DNA of 64,000 bases from Flavobacteriales bacterium (GCA_020635715.1 JACJZG010000009.1:85824-149823); one strand, 5' to 3'. Positions 17,967 through 28,260 are shown, counted from the first letter of the stretch. Notes: generated by a model not told the origin, from the letters alone. Program-made: numbers and translations.

Positions 17967-18081
17967 TTCGCCCATCCATCCGCAGCACAGACCGCTGGTA
18001 CGGGCCTTCACAGCATTTCACGTTCGCCGGGCCCGCCACGTCGGCCCTAAGTCGCACCTTCGCTGTCCGCCAACAGACGCC

Positions 18082-19626
18082 ATGATCCCTTACATCTTCC
18101 TGTTCGCCTATTTCGCCGTGCTCTTCGCCAGCCTGTGGAAGCTCTTCCAGAAGGCCGGGAAACCCGCATGGGCAGGCTTCGTGCCGGGCTACAACATCCT
18201 CGTATGGCTGAAGATCACCGGCAAGCCCTGGTGGTGGATCTTCCTCTTCCTGGTACCGGGCGTGAACCTGCTCATGTTCATCATCATGAACGTGAACACC
18301 AGCATCGTGTTGGGCGAGCGCGAACTGAAGGACCATGTGATCATGACCTTCCTGCCCTGGGTGAAGCTGCCGCAGACGGTCTTCGCGAACAACACCTACG
18401 TCGGGCCCATTCCAGCCAAGGATCGCAAGCGCGGTCTGCTGGGTCAATGGGGCGATGCCATCCTCTTCGCCGTGATCGTGGCCACGGTGTTCCGCACCTT
18501 CACCTTCGAGGCCTTCACCATCCCCACCCCTTCCATGGAGAAGAGCCTGCTGGTGGGCGACTACCTCTTCGTGAGCAAGTTGAGCTATGGTCCGCGACTG
18601 CCGATGACGCCGGTGACCTTCCCCTTCACGCACCACACCATGCCGCTCACGGCAAGCACGCCCTCCTTCGTCACCTGGTTCAGCCAGCCCTACCGGCGCC
18701 TGCCCGGCTTCGGCTCCCCGGAACGCGGTGATGCGGTGGTCTTCAACTTCCCAGAAGGTGATACGGTGGTGGCGAACTTCCAGAACCAGAGCTATTACCA
18801 GCTCGTGCGCAACTATGGCCGCGAGAAGATCCACGACCCGCGCTTCCGCATGTTGAACATGGTGGACGGGCAGGTGAAGCAGGTCCCGACCGGCGGCATC
18901 CTCGTGCGTCCACTGGACAAGAAGGAGAACTACATCAAGCGCTGTGTGGCCATCGCCGGTGATTCGCTGGAAGTGCGCCACGGCACGGTGTACGTGAACG
19001 GCAAGGAACAACCGCTCCCCGTTGATGGCCAGATGGCCTATGAGTTCGTGCTGCGTTCCCGCTTCAATGAGAAGCGGCTGAAGGACCTGCTGGACATCAG
19101 CCCCGAGGACATCAGCCCGAGCGAGAACGGCGGTGTCTCCATCCCCCTCACAGCGGCGGCAGCTGAGAAGATGAAGGGATTCGACAACGTGATCAGCATG
19201 GCGCGTCAGGACCATCCGCGCGGCTACCAGTCGGAGTATGCCCGTCTCCCCTACTTCCCGAACCACCCGGATTACGACTGGACGGAGGACAACTTCGGCC
19301 CGATCTACATTCCGAAGAAGGGCGCCACGGTGCAGTTGAACGAACGTGTGCTCCCGCTCTACGAGCGGGCGATACGCGTATACGAGCACAACGACCTGGA
19401 GGTGCGCGACGGCCAGATCCTGATCAACGGACAGCCGGCGTTGAGCTACACCTTCCAGCAGGACTACTATTGGCTGATGGGCGACAACCGCCACCGTTCA
19501 CAGGACAGCCGGTTCTGGGGCTTCGTGCCGCACGACCACGTGGTGGGCAAGGCGGTGCTGGTGTGGTTCACGAAGGATCCGCATACCGGCATCCGCTGGA
19601 AGCGCCTTTTCACGGTGGTGAAGTAG
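18082..19626 (+). CDS. lepB: Signal peptidase I with N-terminal membrane domain
   Basis: A 514-residue type I signal peptidase. The first 80 residues or so hold membrane helices around a GKPAWAGFVPGYNILVWL segment, resembling the DUF5684 module often fused to Bacteroidota signal peptidases. After a further helix comes the catalytic domain: nucleophile Ser151 in TIPTPSMEKS and general base Lys286 in NYIKRCVAIAGD. A large insert separates box D from the final MGDNRHRSQDSRFWGFV (box E). The frame is open further upstream through the heptamer array, but ATG 18082 starts the membrane domain. It is followed 21 bp later by a second lepB. Confidence 0.93.
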   Translation: MIPYIFLFAYFAVLFASLWKLFQKAGKPAWAGFVPGYNILVWLKITGKPWWWIFLFLVPGVNLLMFIIMNVNTSIVLGERELKDHVIMTFLPWVKLPQTVFANNTYVGPIPAKDRKRGLLGQWGDAILFAVIVATVFRTFTFEAFTIPTPSMEKSLLVGDYLFVSKLSYGPRLPMTPVTFPFTHHTMPLTASTPSFVTWFSQPYRRLPGFGSPERGDAVVFNFPEGDTVVANFQNQSYYQLVRNYGREKIHDPRFRMLNMVDGQVKQVPTGGILVRPLDKKENYIKRCVAIAGDSLEVRHGTVYVNGKEQPLPVDGQMAYEFVLRSRFNEKRLKDLLDISPEDISPSENGGVSIPLTAAAAEKMKGFDNVISMARQDHPRGYQSEYARLPYFPNHPDYDWTEDNFGPIYIPKKGATVQLNERVLPLYERAIRVYEHNDLEVRDGQILINGQPALSYTFQQDYYWLMGDNRHRSQDSRFWGFVPHDHVVGKAVLVWFTKDPHTGIRWKRLFTVVK

Positions 19627-19647
19627 GAAGTCGTCCGTGGTCGTTCG

Positions 19648-20622
19648 ATGGAAGAAGCGAAGCACACCGCGGACCAGGACCCAACTCCCGGATCTTCCGG
19701 CATCATCGGTCGCCTGTGGCGGAACGAATGGCTGAAGGCCTTCGTGCTGGCGCTGCTGGTGCTCCTCTTCGTACACGCGTTCGTGGTGCGCTGGGTGATC
19801 GTGGAGAGCACGAGCATGTTCGCCACCCTGAAGCCGGGTGATCTGGTGCTGATCCAGCGCTGGCCGTTGTGGACGGGACTTTCGCGTGGCGACATCGTGG
19901 TGTTCCGCGACCCGTTGAAGGACGATGTGAGCATGGCGCGCCGTCCCTTATTGGTGAAGCGTATCGCTGGTATGCCGGGCGACCGCGTGGAATTGAAGCA
20001 TGCCGAACTGATGGTGAACGGGCGCACGCAGCCCAACACGGTCCACGCCACCCAGGCCTATCTCGTCCGCCTGCGCGATGAGCACTTCGCTGACAGCCTG
20101 CTGATCCACCTCGGCCTGCCCACGCGCATGAAGCAGCCCGGACGGTCATTCATGGAGCTCCCCTTGAACGAGGAATTGGCGGACCAGGTGGTGCGGCTGA
20201 CGTACGTGATCAGTGCGGACAAGCTCGGTCTCGCGCGGGGATCGAAGCGCCACATCTTCCCCTTCAGTCCACGTTATCCCTGGAACGGCGATGACTACGG
20301 CCCCATCCGGGTACCGCGCCAGGGCGATACGCTGCACATCAACGTGGACAACCTTCCGCTGTACGATCGCTTGATCAGCCACTACGAAGGGCATAGACTG
20401 GGCGTGGACAAGGACAAGCTGACCATTGATGGTGCGCCCTTGACCGAATATGTGGTGCAACAGGACTACTACTTCGTGCTCGGCGACAGCCGCCACCACA
20501 GCGCCGATTCGCGCTATTGGGGCTTCGTGCCGGCGGACCACCTGACCGGGCGCGCGAGCCTGCTGCTTTGGGGCAACGGCATCGGTGGTGCGCGCAGCGG
20601 CCGCGACTGGTCCTCCTTGTAG
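19648..20622 (+). CDS. lepB: Signal peptidase I, second paralogue
   Basis: A 324-residue signal peptidase with one N-terminal membrane helix (about residues 30-52). The nucleophile is Ser56 (ESTSMFATL), the general base Lys104 (LLVKRIAGMPGDR), and box E is LGDSRHHSADSRYWGFV. The nucleophile context TSMF differs from the PSM of the first copy, which may shift specificity. It lacks the upstream multi-helix module of its neighbour. A tandem duplication followed by divergence is the simplest history. Confidence 0.92.
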   Translation: MEEAKHTADQDPTPGSSGIIGRLWRNEWLKAFVLALLVLLFVHAFVVRWVIVESTSMFATLKPGDLVLIQRWPLWTGLSRGDIVVFRDPLKDDVSMARRPLLVKRIAGMPGDRVELKHAELMVNGRTQPNTVHATQAYLVRLRDEHFADSLLIHLGLPTRMKQPGRSFMELPLNEELADQVVRLTYVISADKLGLARGSKRHIFPFSPRYPWNGDDYGPIRVPRQGDTLHINVDNLPLYDRLISHYEGHRLGVDKDKLTIDGAPLTEYVVQQDYYFVLGDSRHHSADSRYWGFVPADHLTGRASLLLWGNGIGGARSGRDWSSL

Positions 20623-20625
20623 GGG

Positions 20626-20633
20626 TAATTTTG
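20626..20633 (+). promoter_or_regulatory. Putative -7 element TAATTTTG
   Basis: A full match to TAnnTTTG ending four bases before the ATG at 20638. No TTTG is visible at the usual -33 distance. If used, the message would be nearly leaderless. Confidence 0.45.
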
Positions 20634-20637
20634 TACC

Positions 20638-21141
20638 ATGATGCGAGTGGCCGGTGCGTGTTCCTTGATGCTTGTGCTGATGAGCTGCGGGGGAACGAAG
20701 CAGGAGGAATTGTGCGAGGCGGTGTTCGAACCCTACCCCGACATGATCTCGGAGCGGGCGCGCACACACCTGAACAGCACCTACCTCGACGGCATGGCCC
20801 TGTACAACGCCGGCGATTACGCGGGTGCACGGGACAGCATCGAACGCTTCCTGCGCATCCAGCGTGCGGACCTCACGGGCTACATCTACCTGGCTTCGGC
20901 CTACTTGGCCCTAGGCGATCCGGACAAGGCCGAGCTTCAACTTGACCATCTTGAACACGGCAACAACCTGCACTACGATGACCAGATCAGCTGGTACACC
21001 GTGGTGTGCTGGGTGTGCAGCGGGCAGCTCGAACGTGCGCGCAAAGGTGCCACGCGCATCGCCGAAGGGCCTTCGCACACCTACCGCGCCGATGCCAAAC
21101 GGCTGTTGAAACTGCTGCCGGTGGATCCGGCCAACGAATGA
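20638..21141 (+). CDS. TPR-type lipoprotein
   Basis: A 167-residue protein with a lipoprotein signal (MLVLMSCGG, lipid-modified Cys near residue 17). The mature part has two to three helix pairs of tetratricopeptide type (LDGMALYNAGDYAGARDSIERFL; IYLASAYLALGDPDKAELQL; VCSGQLERARKGATRI). It is probably a small protein-protein scaffold at the envelope. It overlaps the downstream NUDIX gene by 4 bp, suggesting translational coupling, though no functional link is evident. Confidence 0.78.
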   Translation: MMRVAGACSLMLVLMSCGGTKQEELCEAVFEPYPDMISERARTHLNSTYLDGMALYNAGDYAGARDSIERFLRIQRADLTGYIYLASAYLALGDPDKAELQLDHLEHGNNLHYDDQISWYTVVCWVCSGQLERARKGATRIAEGPSHTYRADAKRLLKLLPVDPANE

Positions 21142-21782
21142 CCGGACTGGTCGATCGATTACAACGCAGGCTCGCAGCTCCGCTGCCGGGGCACGACCGC
21201 TTCCTGGAGCTGAGCGGCTACAAGCGACCTGACCTCGAACGGGCGCGTGCCTTGGATCCACCGCCGCGCGAAAGCGCTGTGCTGGCCCTGCTCTACCCCA
21301 AGGAGGAAATACCCCATCTTCTCCTGATGGTGCGACCGACCTACGACGGCGTACACAGTGGCCAGATCGCCTTTCCCGGTGGGAAGCGGGAACCGGAGGA
21401 CCTGGACCTGCGCCATACCGCCTTGCGCGAATTCCAGGAGGAGACCGGTGCAGCCACGGAAGAAGTACGTCTGCTGGGCAGCTTGAGCCCCGTGTACATC
21501 CCGCCGAGCAGGATGCTGGTGACACCCTATGTCGGCTTTGCCCCGTCGATCGGCCCCTGGCGACCTGACCCCGCCGAAGTGGCGCGCCTGCTGGAGGTAC
21601 CGTTGTCGTTGGTATTGCGCGAGAACATCCTGAAGCGCCGTTCGCAATTCATCCAGTTGATGGGCCGCGAGGTGGAGATCCCGTACTACGATCTACTGGG
21701 CGAGGTGGTCTGGGGAGCCACGGCCATGATGATCGCCGAGCTACGCGAGCTGCTCCACGGCGACGCCGAGTTCGGCGAGTAA
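21138..21782 (+). CDS. NUDIX hydrolase, CoA pyrophosphatase-like
   Basis: A 214-residue NUDIX protein. The UPF0035-type extension GQIAFPGGK and the NUDIX box GGKREPEDLDLRHTALREF followed by QEETGA are those of the NudL/CoAse group, which hydrolyses CoA and its derivatives to phosphopantetheine and adenosine 3',5'-bisphosphate. The ATG chosen overlaps the stop of the TPR lipoprotein gene (ATGA); the longer upstream frame is a shadow of that gene. The 3' end overlaps the end of the convergent cyclase gene by 42 bp. Confidence 0.88.
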   Translation: MTGLVDRLQRRLAAPLPGHDRFLELSGYKRPDLERARALDPPPRESAVLALLYPKEEIPHLLLMVRPTYDGVHSGQIAFPGGKREPEDLDLRHTALREFQEETGAATEEVRLLGSLSPVYIPPSRMLVTPYVGFAPSIGPWRPDPAEVARLLEVPLSLVLRENILKRRSQFIQLMGREVEIPYYDLLGEVVWGATAMMIAELRELLHGDAEFGE

Positions 21783-24700
21783 GGCCGCGTTCGGTCGCAT
21801 GCCCTTTGCATCGGCGCTGTAGGCAGGCAGCAGGCGGCGCACGAAGTACATGTCGATACGCCCTTTGTTCTTGGCCTCCACTTGGCCGCGGTGCTCGCAC
21901 TCGAAGTAGTCCTTCACCAGGCTATAGGTGGTGCCACTGATGTTCACCTCGCCCGGTGCACCGCTGCTCTCCATGCGACTGGCGGTGTTCACGGCATCGC
22001 CCCAGATGTCATAGGCGAACTTGCGCTTGCCCACCACGCCGGCCACCACGGGTCCGCTGTGCAGGCCGATGCGCAGGGTCCAGGGCTGCTTGCCGGCCGC
22101 CAGGTGTTCCTTGTGCCATTCGTTCATGATGGCGTTCACCTCCATCGCCGCCATCACGGCCTTCACGGCGTGGTGTGGATCCGCCTTCGGCACCCCACAG
22201 GCGCTCATGTAACTGTCGCCGATGGTCTTGATCTTCTCGATCCCGTATCGACCGATCACCTCATCGAAGCGGATGAAACAATCATCCAGTTCGTTCACCA
22301 GTTCCTCCGGCGTCATCTTCTCCGCCATCTGCGTGAAGCCCTTCATATCGGTGAACATCACGGTCACCTGGTCGTAGCGGCGCGCCGTGGCCTTGCCCTT
22401 CTCCTTCAGCTCCTCGCTCACCTCCTTCGGCAGGATGTTGAGCAGCAGGTCCTCGATCCGCACCTTCTGTCCTTCGATCTCCTTGCTCTGGGCCACCACC
22501 TCGGCGGTGCGTTCCTCCACCTTGCGTTCCAGGATGAGGTTACGCATGCGCAGCTGGCGTTCGCGCACCTTGATGTAGCTGAAGAGCGCGATGCTGATCG
22601 CAAGGACAAGCGCGGTGTAGAACCACCAGCTGCGGTACCAAGGCGGCAGGATGGTGAATTCAAGCTCGGCAGGTGGGTCGCTCCAGAGGCCGGTGCGGTC
22701 CATGGCCTTCACCTGGAAGGTGTAGCTGGCGGGCGGAAGTGCGGGATAGTATGCGTCGGTCTCGGTGGTGATCGGTTGCCAGTCCTCATCGAGGCCCTTC
22801 AGCTTGTACATGTAGCGAACGGCACCAGGATCGCTCAAGGAAACGCTGCTGTATGCGATGCGCACGTTGCGGTCGCTGTGGCTGAGGCGCACCTCCTGCA
22901 TCGGTCGGTCCTCGAGGTTCACCTTCCAGCCGCGGATCGCCACGAGCGGTGGCACGGAGCGTTCGGCCTCCTTCTCACTGCCCACACGTGTCGCACCGTT
23001 GGCCGTACCGAACCAGAGATCGCTGTTCTTGGTGGTCCAAACCGCGTCTGGCTTCACCTCGATGCCCGTGAAACCGGCGCGTTCGGTGAAGGCCACGAAA
23101 CCGCCCTTCTTCGGACGCCACTTGTTGAGGCCCTTGTTCGTACCGACCATACATGCCCGAACTGGTCGCGACCCAAAGCCTCGATCGTGTTGCTCAACAG
23201 GCCTTCGGCTTCAGTGAAACGCTGCACCTCCTTTCCGTTCTCCAGCACCACGATACCCTGCCCTTCCGTTCCCACCCAGAGGCGCCCGTCATCATCCTGC
23301 ACGAAGGAAGTGGCGGTGAACGAGCGACCGAGGTCGATATGCTTAGCCTGACCATTGTCGATCCGTGTGATGCCATGAACCGTGCTCCCACCCAGATGCT
23401 GCCCTTCTTGTCGCGGAAGATGGCCACCACATGGTTGCCTGCGAGCCCATCCTCCTCGGTGATGAAGGTGGGCGGCGTTCCGGAGCCGGGGAGGTAGCGA
23501 CGAAGACCGTCTGCCGCCCACCCGATCTCGCCGGATTGCCCCACCTCGAGGGCTGTGACCTTGCCTTCGGCCAGGTGCCGGATAGTTCGATGTCGCCGGT
23601 CACGCGATCCGTGCGTGGATCGTAGCGGAGCAGGCCACCATGGTCGGTCCCGATCCACATGTAGCCCTTGTCATCCTCGCGCAGGCAGCGGATGAAGTTG
23701 TCCGTGAGCGCCCCCTGCTGAGCGGTGATGGTGCGCATACCGCCCCTGCCATCGCGCCCGGAAAGAATGACGATGCCGCCATTCGTTCCGAACCAGGCAC
23801 GACCGTTGTCATCCTCGGCCACAGCCCACACCTGCGGATCGGTGAGCCCATCATCCGTACCGAAGCTTACGAACCGATCGCCCTTGAAGATGTCCAACCC
23901 ATTGTCGTTGGTACCGATCAGCAAGTTCCCCTCGCGATCGCGCCCGATGCAGCGCACGAAAGTGCTGTGCAGGCCGTTGGCCTTGCTGAAGGTGCGCACA
24001 CCCTCCTTGCCGATCACCGATAGGCCCCCATCGATCGTACCGACCCAAACCTGACCGTCGTTGTCCTCACCGAAACAATACACCGCGCCGCTGCCCAAGC
24101 CATTGGCTGGTGAATACTGGAGCACCTTGCCTGCCTCCAGTTTGAAGGCTCCTCCTCCCCGCGTGGCGAGCCAGATGGCACCGTGGCTGTCCTGATACAT
24201 GTTGTTGCACGAGAACAGCTCCTGCCAACCGGGCAGCTCCAGGTCCACGAAACGGTCCTTACCCGGTTCCATCGCACGCAGCGTACCGCGGTCCTCGACC
24301 ACACATACTCTTCCATCCGCGAGGCTCACGATGTTCAGCAGCACCTTCTGCAAGCCCTTGTCCTCTGCGAACGACAAGGCCTGCATCTGATCCCCTTGCT
24401 CCGGAAGATCTTTGAAGCGTAGCGCCGTGACCTGCTGTGCTCGCCCGTATGCCGCCGTCGCTGTTGCTGCACGAGCCCGGTGATGGCACTGTGCATGTCC
24501 TGCCGAAGTGGAAGGCGCGGAACCGACTGCCATCGTAGTACGTGATGCCACCGTCGAGGTGACCCACCCAAAGATGCCCTTCCTTATCAAGCAAGAGCGA
24601 ACGACCGCCATTGGGAGCCACGCCTTCCTGGGTGCCATGGTTCACCACGGTGTTGCCATCGTAGCTGGCGAGACCGGCTTCGGTACCGATCCATACGAGC

Positions 24701-24887
24701 CCGTAACCATCCTGAAGGGTCGCATAGACCTTGGATGCAGGCAATCCTCCTGTACACCGATGTTCTCGAAGAAGTAGCGTTGCCCATTTACCGTTCCTGA
24801 AAGCAGGAGCGTCAGGGCCAGCAGCCACGTATTGAGCAGCGCCCCCTTCAGGCGGGGCAGGGTCATTCCGCGAAGGGTCGGTCGCAT
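21741..24887 (-). pseudogene. Propeller-sensor class III adenylate/guanylate cyclase, multiply frameshifted
   Basis: Read across frames this is one receptor: signal peptide, two-component-propeller repeats (24.75-23.0 kb, for example GLVWIGTEAGLASYDG, HLWVGHLDGGITYYDG, GQVWVGTIDGGLSV), a Y_Y_Y domain, one membrane helix (about 22590-22650), a coiled linker, and a class III cyclase domain (21.8-22.4 kb). At least seven single-base shifts are seen near 24750, 24505, 24475, 24430, 23590, 23375 and 23150; the last 469 codons (21741-23150) are intact. Cyclase metal Asp residues (FTDMKGFT, IGDSYMSACG), substrate-specifying Lys (EKIKTIGD) and Asp (FAYDIWG) favour ATP, and VNTASRMES supplies Asn and Arg. 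Frameshifts may be true decay or assembly errors. Confidence 0.8.
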
Positions 24888-24895
24888 CGGCTGGT

Positions 24896-27047
24896 CTATC
24901 GGGTCAGTTCGTAGAAGGAGGCATCGCTGCCGGCGGCATCGGACACCACCACGGTCTTGTCCACGCTCTCGCTGTAGTTCTGCATCTGCGCCTTCAGCGA
25001 GCCGTAGTTGAAGTAGCTGTAGATGTCATCCTTGCGCGCATCCACCGGCACCCAGTAGGCCTTGCCGCCCACCGATTTGCCGTGCCCGGAGTACCACACG
25101 AGGATGGTGCTCACCTTGTTCGTACGCACGAGGTCGCGCAGCTCGATGTTGAAGAAGCGATCGAACTGTTCCTTGGTGAGGTTCTTCTTGTTGATGGTGC
25201 GTGAGACGGAATAGTTGGCGAACGCCTTCTGCATCTTGGCCGCATCACCACCGCCCACCGCCGGGAAGTTCCGGTAGTTGGAGTTCTCGATGTGGATGAC
25301 CCAGGTGGTGCCCGTACGCGAGCTGGTGGATGGCGCTGGCGTGGAGGCGGTGACCGGTTCCGCCGGCTTCGTTACGGGTGTCGGGGCCTTTCGCGCCAAT
25401 GCGAAGACCTGATCCGAACTGTTGCCATACTGGTCCTCGGCGTGTACCACGAAGCGGTCCTTGCCCTTCACCTCCACCTTGATGCTGAATTCGGGGTTCA
25501 GCGCGTCCGGCGCATAGCTCGCGTTCACCCCATCCACGGCGATCAGGCGGATGGGCGATCCGTCCGAGACGCGGCCTTCCACGAACACGGTCTCCTTGTC
25601 CGCATCGATGGTGATGGTCTGATCCGCTGAAGCCACCGGTGCCGTGAGCGCGATGACCGGGGGAATGCCCTCGCTGCGCTCCACGCGGAGTACGGTGGAC
25701 GTGAAGTTGTCATAGACGTCCGTGGCCTGCACCACGAGCTCCTTGTCCGCCGCACCCCACGGATCACAGCGAAGAACTGCGGGTCCTTCTCCTCCGGGTC
25801 GTACTGCGCCACCGTGCCATTCACGGTGATGGTCTTCAGCAGACTGCGGTCGAGGATGTGACCGCTCACCTTGAGGTGTGAAAGGGAGGCAGAGACCTGT
25901 GCCACGCTATCGCGGCTGAAGGGTTCCACCACGGTGAGGCGCGGTGGGTCGCTCTCGCGGTTCATCTCGAAGACCTGGTGGGCGATGCGTGCGCGGGATT
26001 CCTCGATGCGCTTGCGATCGTCGATGGTAGGCGGTGTTCCCTTCCATCTCCTTCTGCGCGTTCTCCAGATCCTTCAGTGCCCCGTCCATGTCCAGGTTGG
26101 CCTCCTTGCATTCGGCACGGAGCAGGAGCACGTCCACATCCTTGGGGTTCTCCAGCAGGATGCGGTTGAGGTCGTTCACGGCGTTCTGGTGCTGGCCGTA
26201 GCCGTGGTAATAGCGGGCGCGTTGCAGGTAGACCGGCCTGTCCACGCGCCCGAGGGCCACGCAGCGGCTGATGTCGTCGATGGCCTTGGCGTATTCCTTC
26301 TGTGCCGCGTAGGCCTTGCTGCGCCAATAGAGGGCATCGGTGCTTTGCGGGTTCAACCCAGGCCAGGCGGCACTTGTCGATCGCTTTCGAGGTGCGCATC
26401 TGCATGGTGGGCCCCGTGTAGCGCTCGTACAGCGCCATCTGCACCTCCGCTTGGGCGATGTAGGCCGGTTCATAGAGGTGGTTCCACCTCGATCACGCGG
26501 TCCGGTCGGTCTCTGCCGTGGAATAGTCGCGCAGGGCCGCACGCACGATACCATGCAGGTAGTACGTATCCGTGGTGCCCGTCAAGTCCACCGCCGCATC
26601 AGCGGAGGAACCTGCACAATCCAGGTCACCGAGCTTCAAACAAGCCCTGATCCTGGCTTGCAGGGCCTGCATGTTCTTGCCATTCTTCTTCAGCGCATCC
26701 TCGGCCAGGCGTCGGGCCACGGCAGGGCTGTCCACCTCGAGGTAGGCCATGGCGGCCGCAGCACCGAGGTCGCCGTCCTCCGGCACCAGCTGTGCGATCC
26801 GCATACGGTCCTGCGCGGCGGCCTGTTTGTTCCCGAGCAGTTCGTTCACCTCGGCGCGGGCCTGATAGGCCTTCACCAGCTTGGGGTCCACGGAGATGGC
26901 GAGCCCGTACTTCTCCAGCGCCTGCTCCAGCTGCCCCTCCTTGCGGAAGTTGTCCCCTTCCTTCAGGAAAGACTTGCCCCCCTGTGCGAGGAGGGACGTG
27001 ACCGCTCCGAGGAGCAGGAGGAGAAGGATCGAACGGTGCAGCTTCAT
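24896..27047 (-). pseudogene. TPR-caspase-like protein, multiply frameshifted, catalytic Cys absent
   Basis: Assembled over frames: signal peptide (MKLHRSILLLLLLGAV), TPR-like repeats (about 27.0-26.05 kb), two beta-rich modules (about 25.95-25.4 kb, LTVVEPFSRDSV and ALTAPVASADQTITI), a Pro/Thr linker, and a caspase-like domain (about 25.3-24.9 kb). Its histidine is present in WYSGHGKSVGGKAYWVP. The usual SDAC cysteine is replaced by Ala (codon GCC) in VVVSDAAGSDASF. Single-base shifts are inferred near 26500, 26480, 26365, 26025 and 25755. It ends 8 bp before the start of the cyclase gene on the same strand, so the two are probably co-transcribed. A chaperone/adaptor rather than protease role is inferred. 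Confidence 0.72.
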
Positions 27048-27088
27048 GGAGAGTGGGAAGCGAAAATAGGGCCGAAGGGTGAAGCACA

Positions 27089-27328
27089 CTAAACCGCTAC
27101 AAGAATGAGCACCACGGCGGTCCAAATGAAAAGGCCGGCCATGGTCTGCTGGAAATGATCCCCTTCGTTCCAGACCCCACGGAACGGCCTTCCGCGCCAG
27201 AGCGACCAGCCCAGCACCGTGCCAGGAAAGCGGACCACGGGCCAGATCACCCGAACGACCAGACCATCCCACAGGAACTGGCCAATGGCGGCACTGATGA
27301 GTTCAGCCAGGACCTCACCAAGCGGCAT
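27089..27328 (-). CDS. Small membrane protein, uncharacterised
   Basis: A 79-residue protein with a hydrophobic N-terminal half (LISAAIGQFLWDGLVVRVIW) and a C-terminal helix (GLFIWTAVVLILVAV), separated by a basic loop. No family is recognised. It lies 12 bp upstream of nothing coding on its strand until the TPR-caspase gene, and 12 bp downstream of the fabI stop, so it may be read from the fabI transcript. Confidence 0.5.
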   Translation of the reverse strand: MPLGEVLAELISAAIGQFLWDGLVVRVIWPVVRFPGTVLGWSLWRGRPFRGVWNEGDHFQQTMAGLFIWTAVVLILVAV

Positions 27329-27340
27329 GCGGACGGGTGA

Positions 27341-28159
27341 CTATTCGCTCTTCGCGAAGTGCGCCATGACCTCCGGGGTGACCCCCGTGGTGCTGAACCC
27401 GCCGTCATGGAACAGGTTCTGCATGGTGACGTACCGGGTGAGGTCGCTGAAGAGGGAGATGCAGTATTGGGCACAGGCCTCAGCGGGCGCGTTCCCGAGC
27501 GGGCTCATCTCCTGGGCGAAGCCGAAGAAGCCATCGAAACCCTTGATCCCGGCGCCGGCCGTGGTCATGGTGGGGCTCTGGCTCACGGTGTTCACCCGCA
27601 CCTTCTTCTCCTTGCCGAGGCGGTAGCCCCAGCCGCGCGCGATGGATTCCAACAGGGCCTTGGCGTCGGCCATGTCGCCGTAGTCGGGGAACACGCGTTG
27701 GGCGGCGATGTAGCTGAGGGCCACCACGCTGGCCCCTTCGGACAGGGCGTTGAGCTTGTGGGCGGCCTGGAGCATCCGGTGGAAGCTCATGGCGCTCACA
27801 TCGAGCGTCTGCTTGTACCACTCATAGTTGAGGTCGTCGTACTTGCGGCCCTTGCGCACGTTGGGGCTCATACCGATGCTGTGCAGCACGAAGTCGACCG
27901 GACCCCCGAGGGCGGCCTGTGCCTCCTTGAAAAGTTGCTCCAGGTCGGCATCATTGGTGGCATCGGCGGGCACCACCTTGGAACCCGTGCTCTCGGCCAG
28001 CTTGTTGATCTCGCCCATCCGCATGGCCACGGGCGCGTTCGAGAGGACGAAGGAAGCCCCCTCGACGTGAGCCAGTTCCGCCACCTTCCAGGCGATGCTT
28101 TGTTCGTTGAGGGCACCGGTGATGATGCCACGTTTCCCTTTCAGCAGTCCGTGAGCCAT
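27341..28159 (-). CDS. fabI: Enoyl-[acyl-carrier-protein] reductase FabI
   Basis: A 272-residue short-chain dehydrogenase that reduces enoyl-ACP in fatty-acid synthesis. The N-terminus KGKRGIITGALNEQSIAWKVA is the FabI-type cofactor loop, VDFVLHSIGMSP the NNAG-equivalent, and SYIAAQRVFPDYGDMADAKA holds the catalytic Tyr and Lys. SQSPTMTTAGAGIKGF is the substrate loop. The frame extends upstream to 28270, but ATG 28159 precedes the conserved start. Confidence 0.95.
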   Translation of the reverse strand: MAHGLLKGKRGIITGALNEQSIAWKVAELAHVEGASFVLSNAPVAMRMGEINKLAESTGSKVVPADATNDADLEQLFKEAQAALGGPVDFVLHSIGMSPNVRKGRKYDDLNYEWYKQTLDVSAMSFHRMLQAAHKLNALSEGASVVALSYIAAQRVFPDYGDMADAKALLESIARGWGYRLGKEKKVRVNTVSQSPTMTTAGAGIKGFDGFFGFAQEMSPLGNAPAEACAQYCISLFSDLTRYVTMQNLFHDGGFSTTGVTPEVMAHFAKSE

Positions 28160-28260
28160 GGTGAATGATCGTGGGCGGTGAAGATAGCCGGGACGGATGG
28201 AACGCCCGCAGGATCCCACGGATCGCGGGTCTCGCACCCCCGGAAAAGACCTCACCCTCC

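Noticed and set aside
17887..19494. 535-codon minus-strand frame opposite lepB
   Set aside because: Shadow of lepB; the end is translated heptamer repeat.
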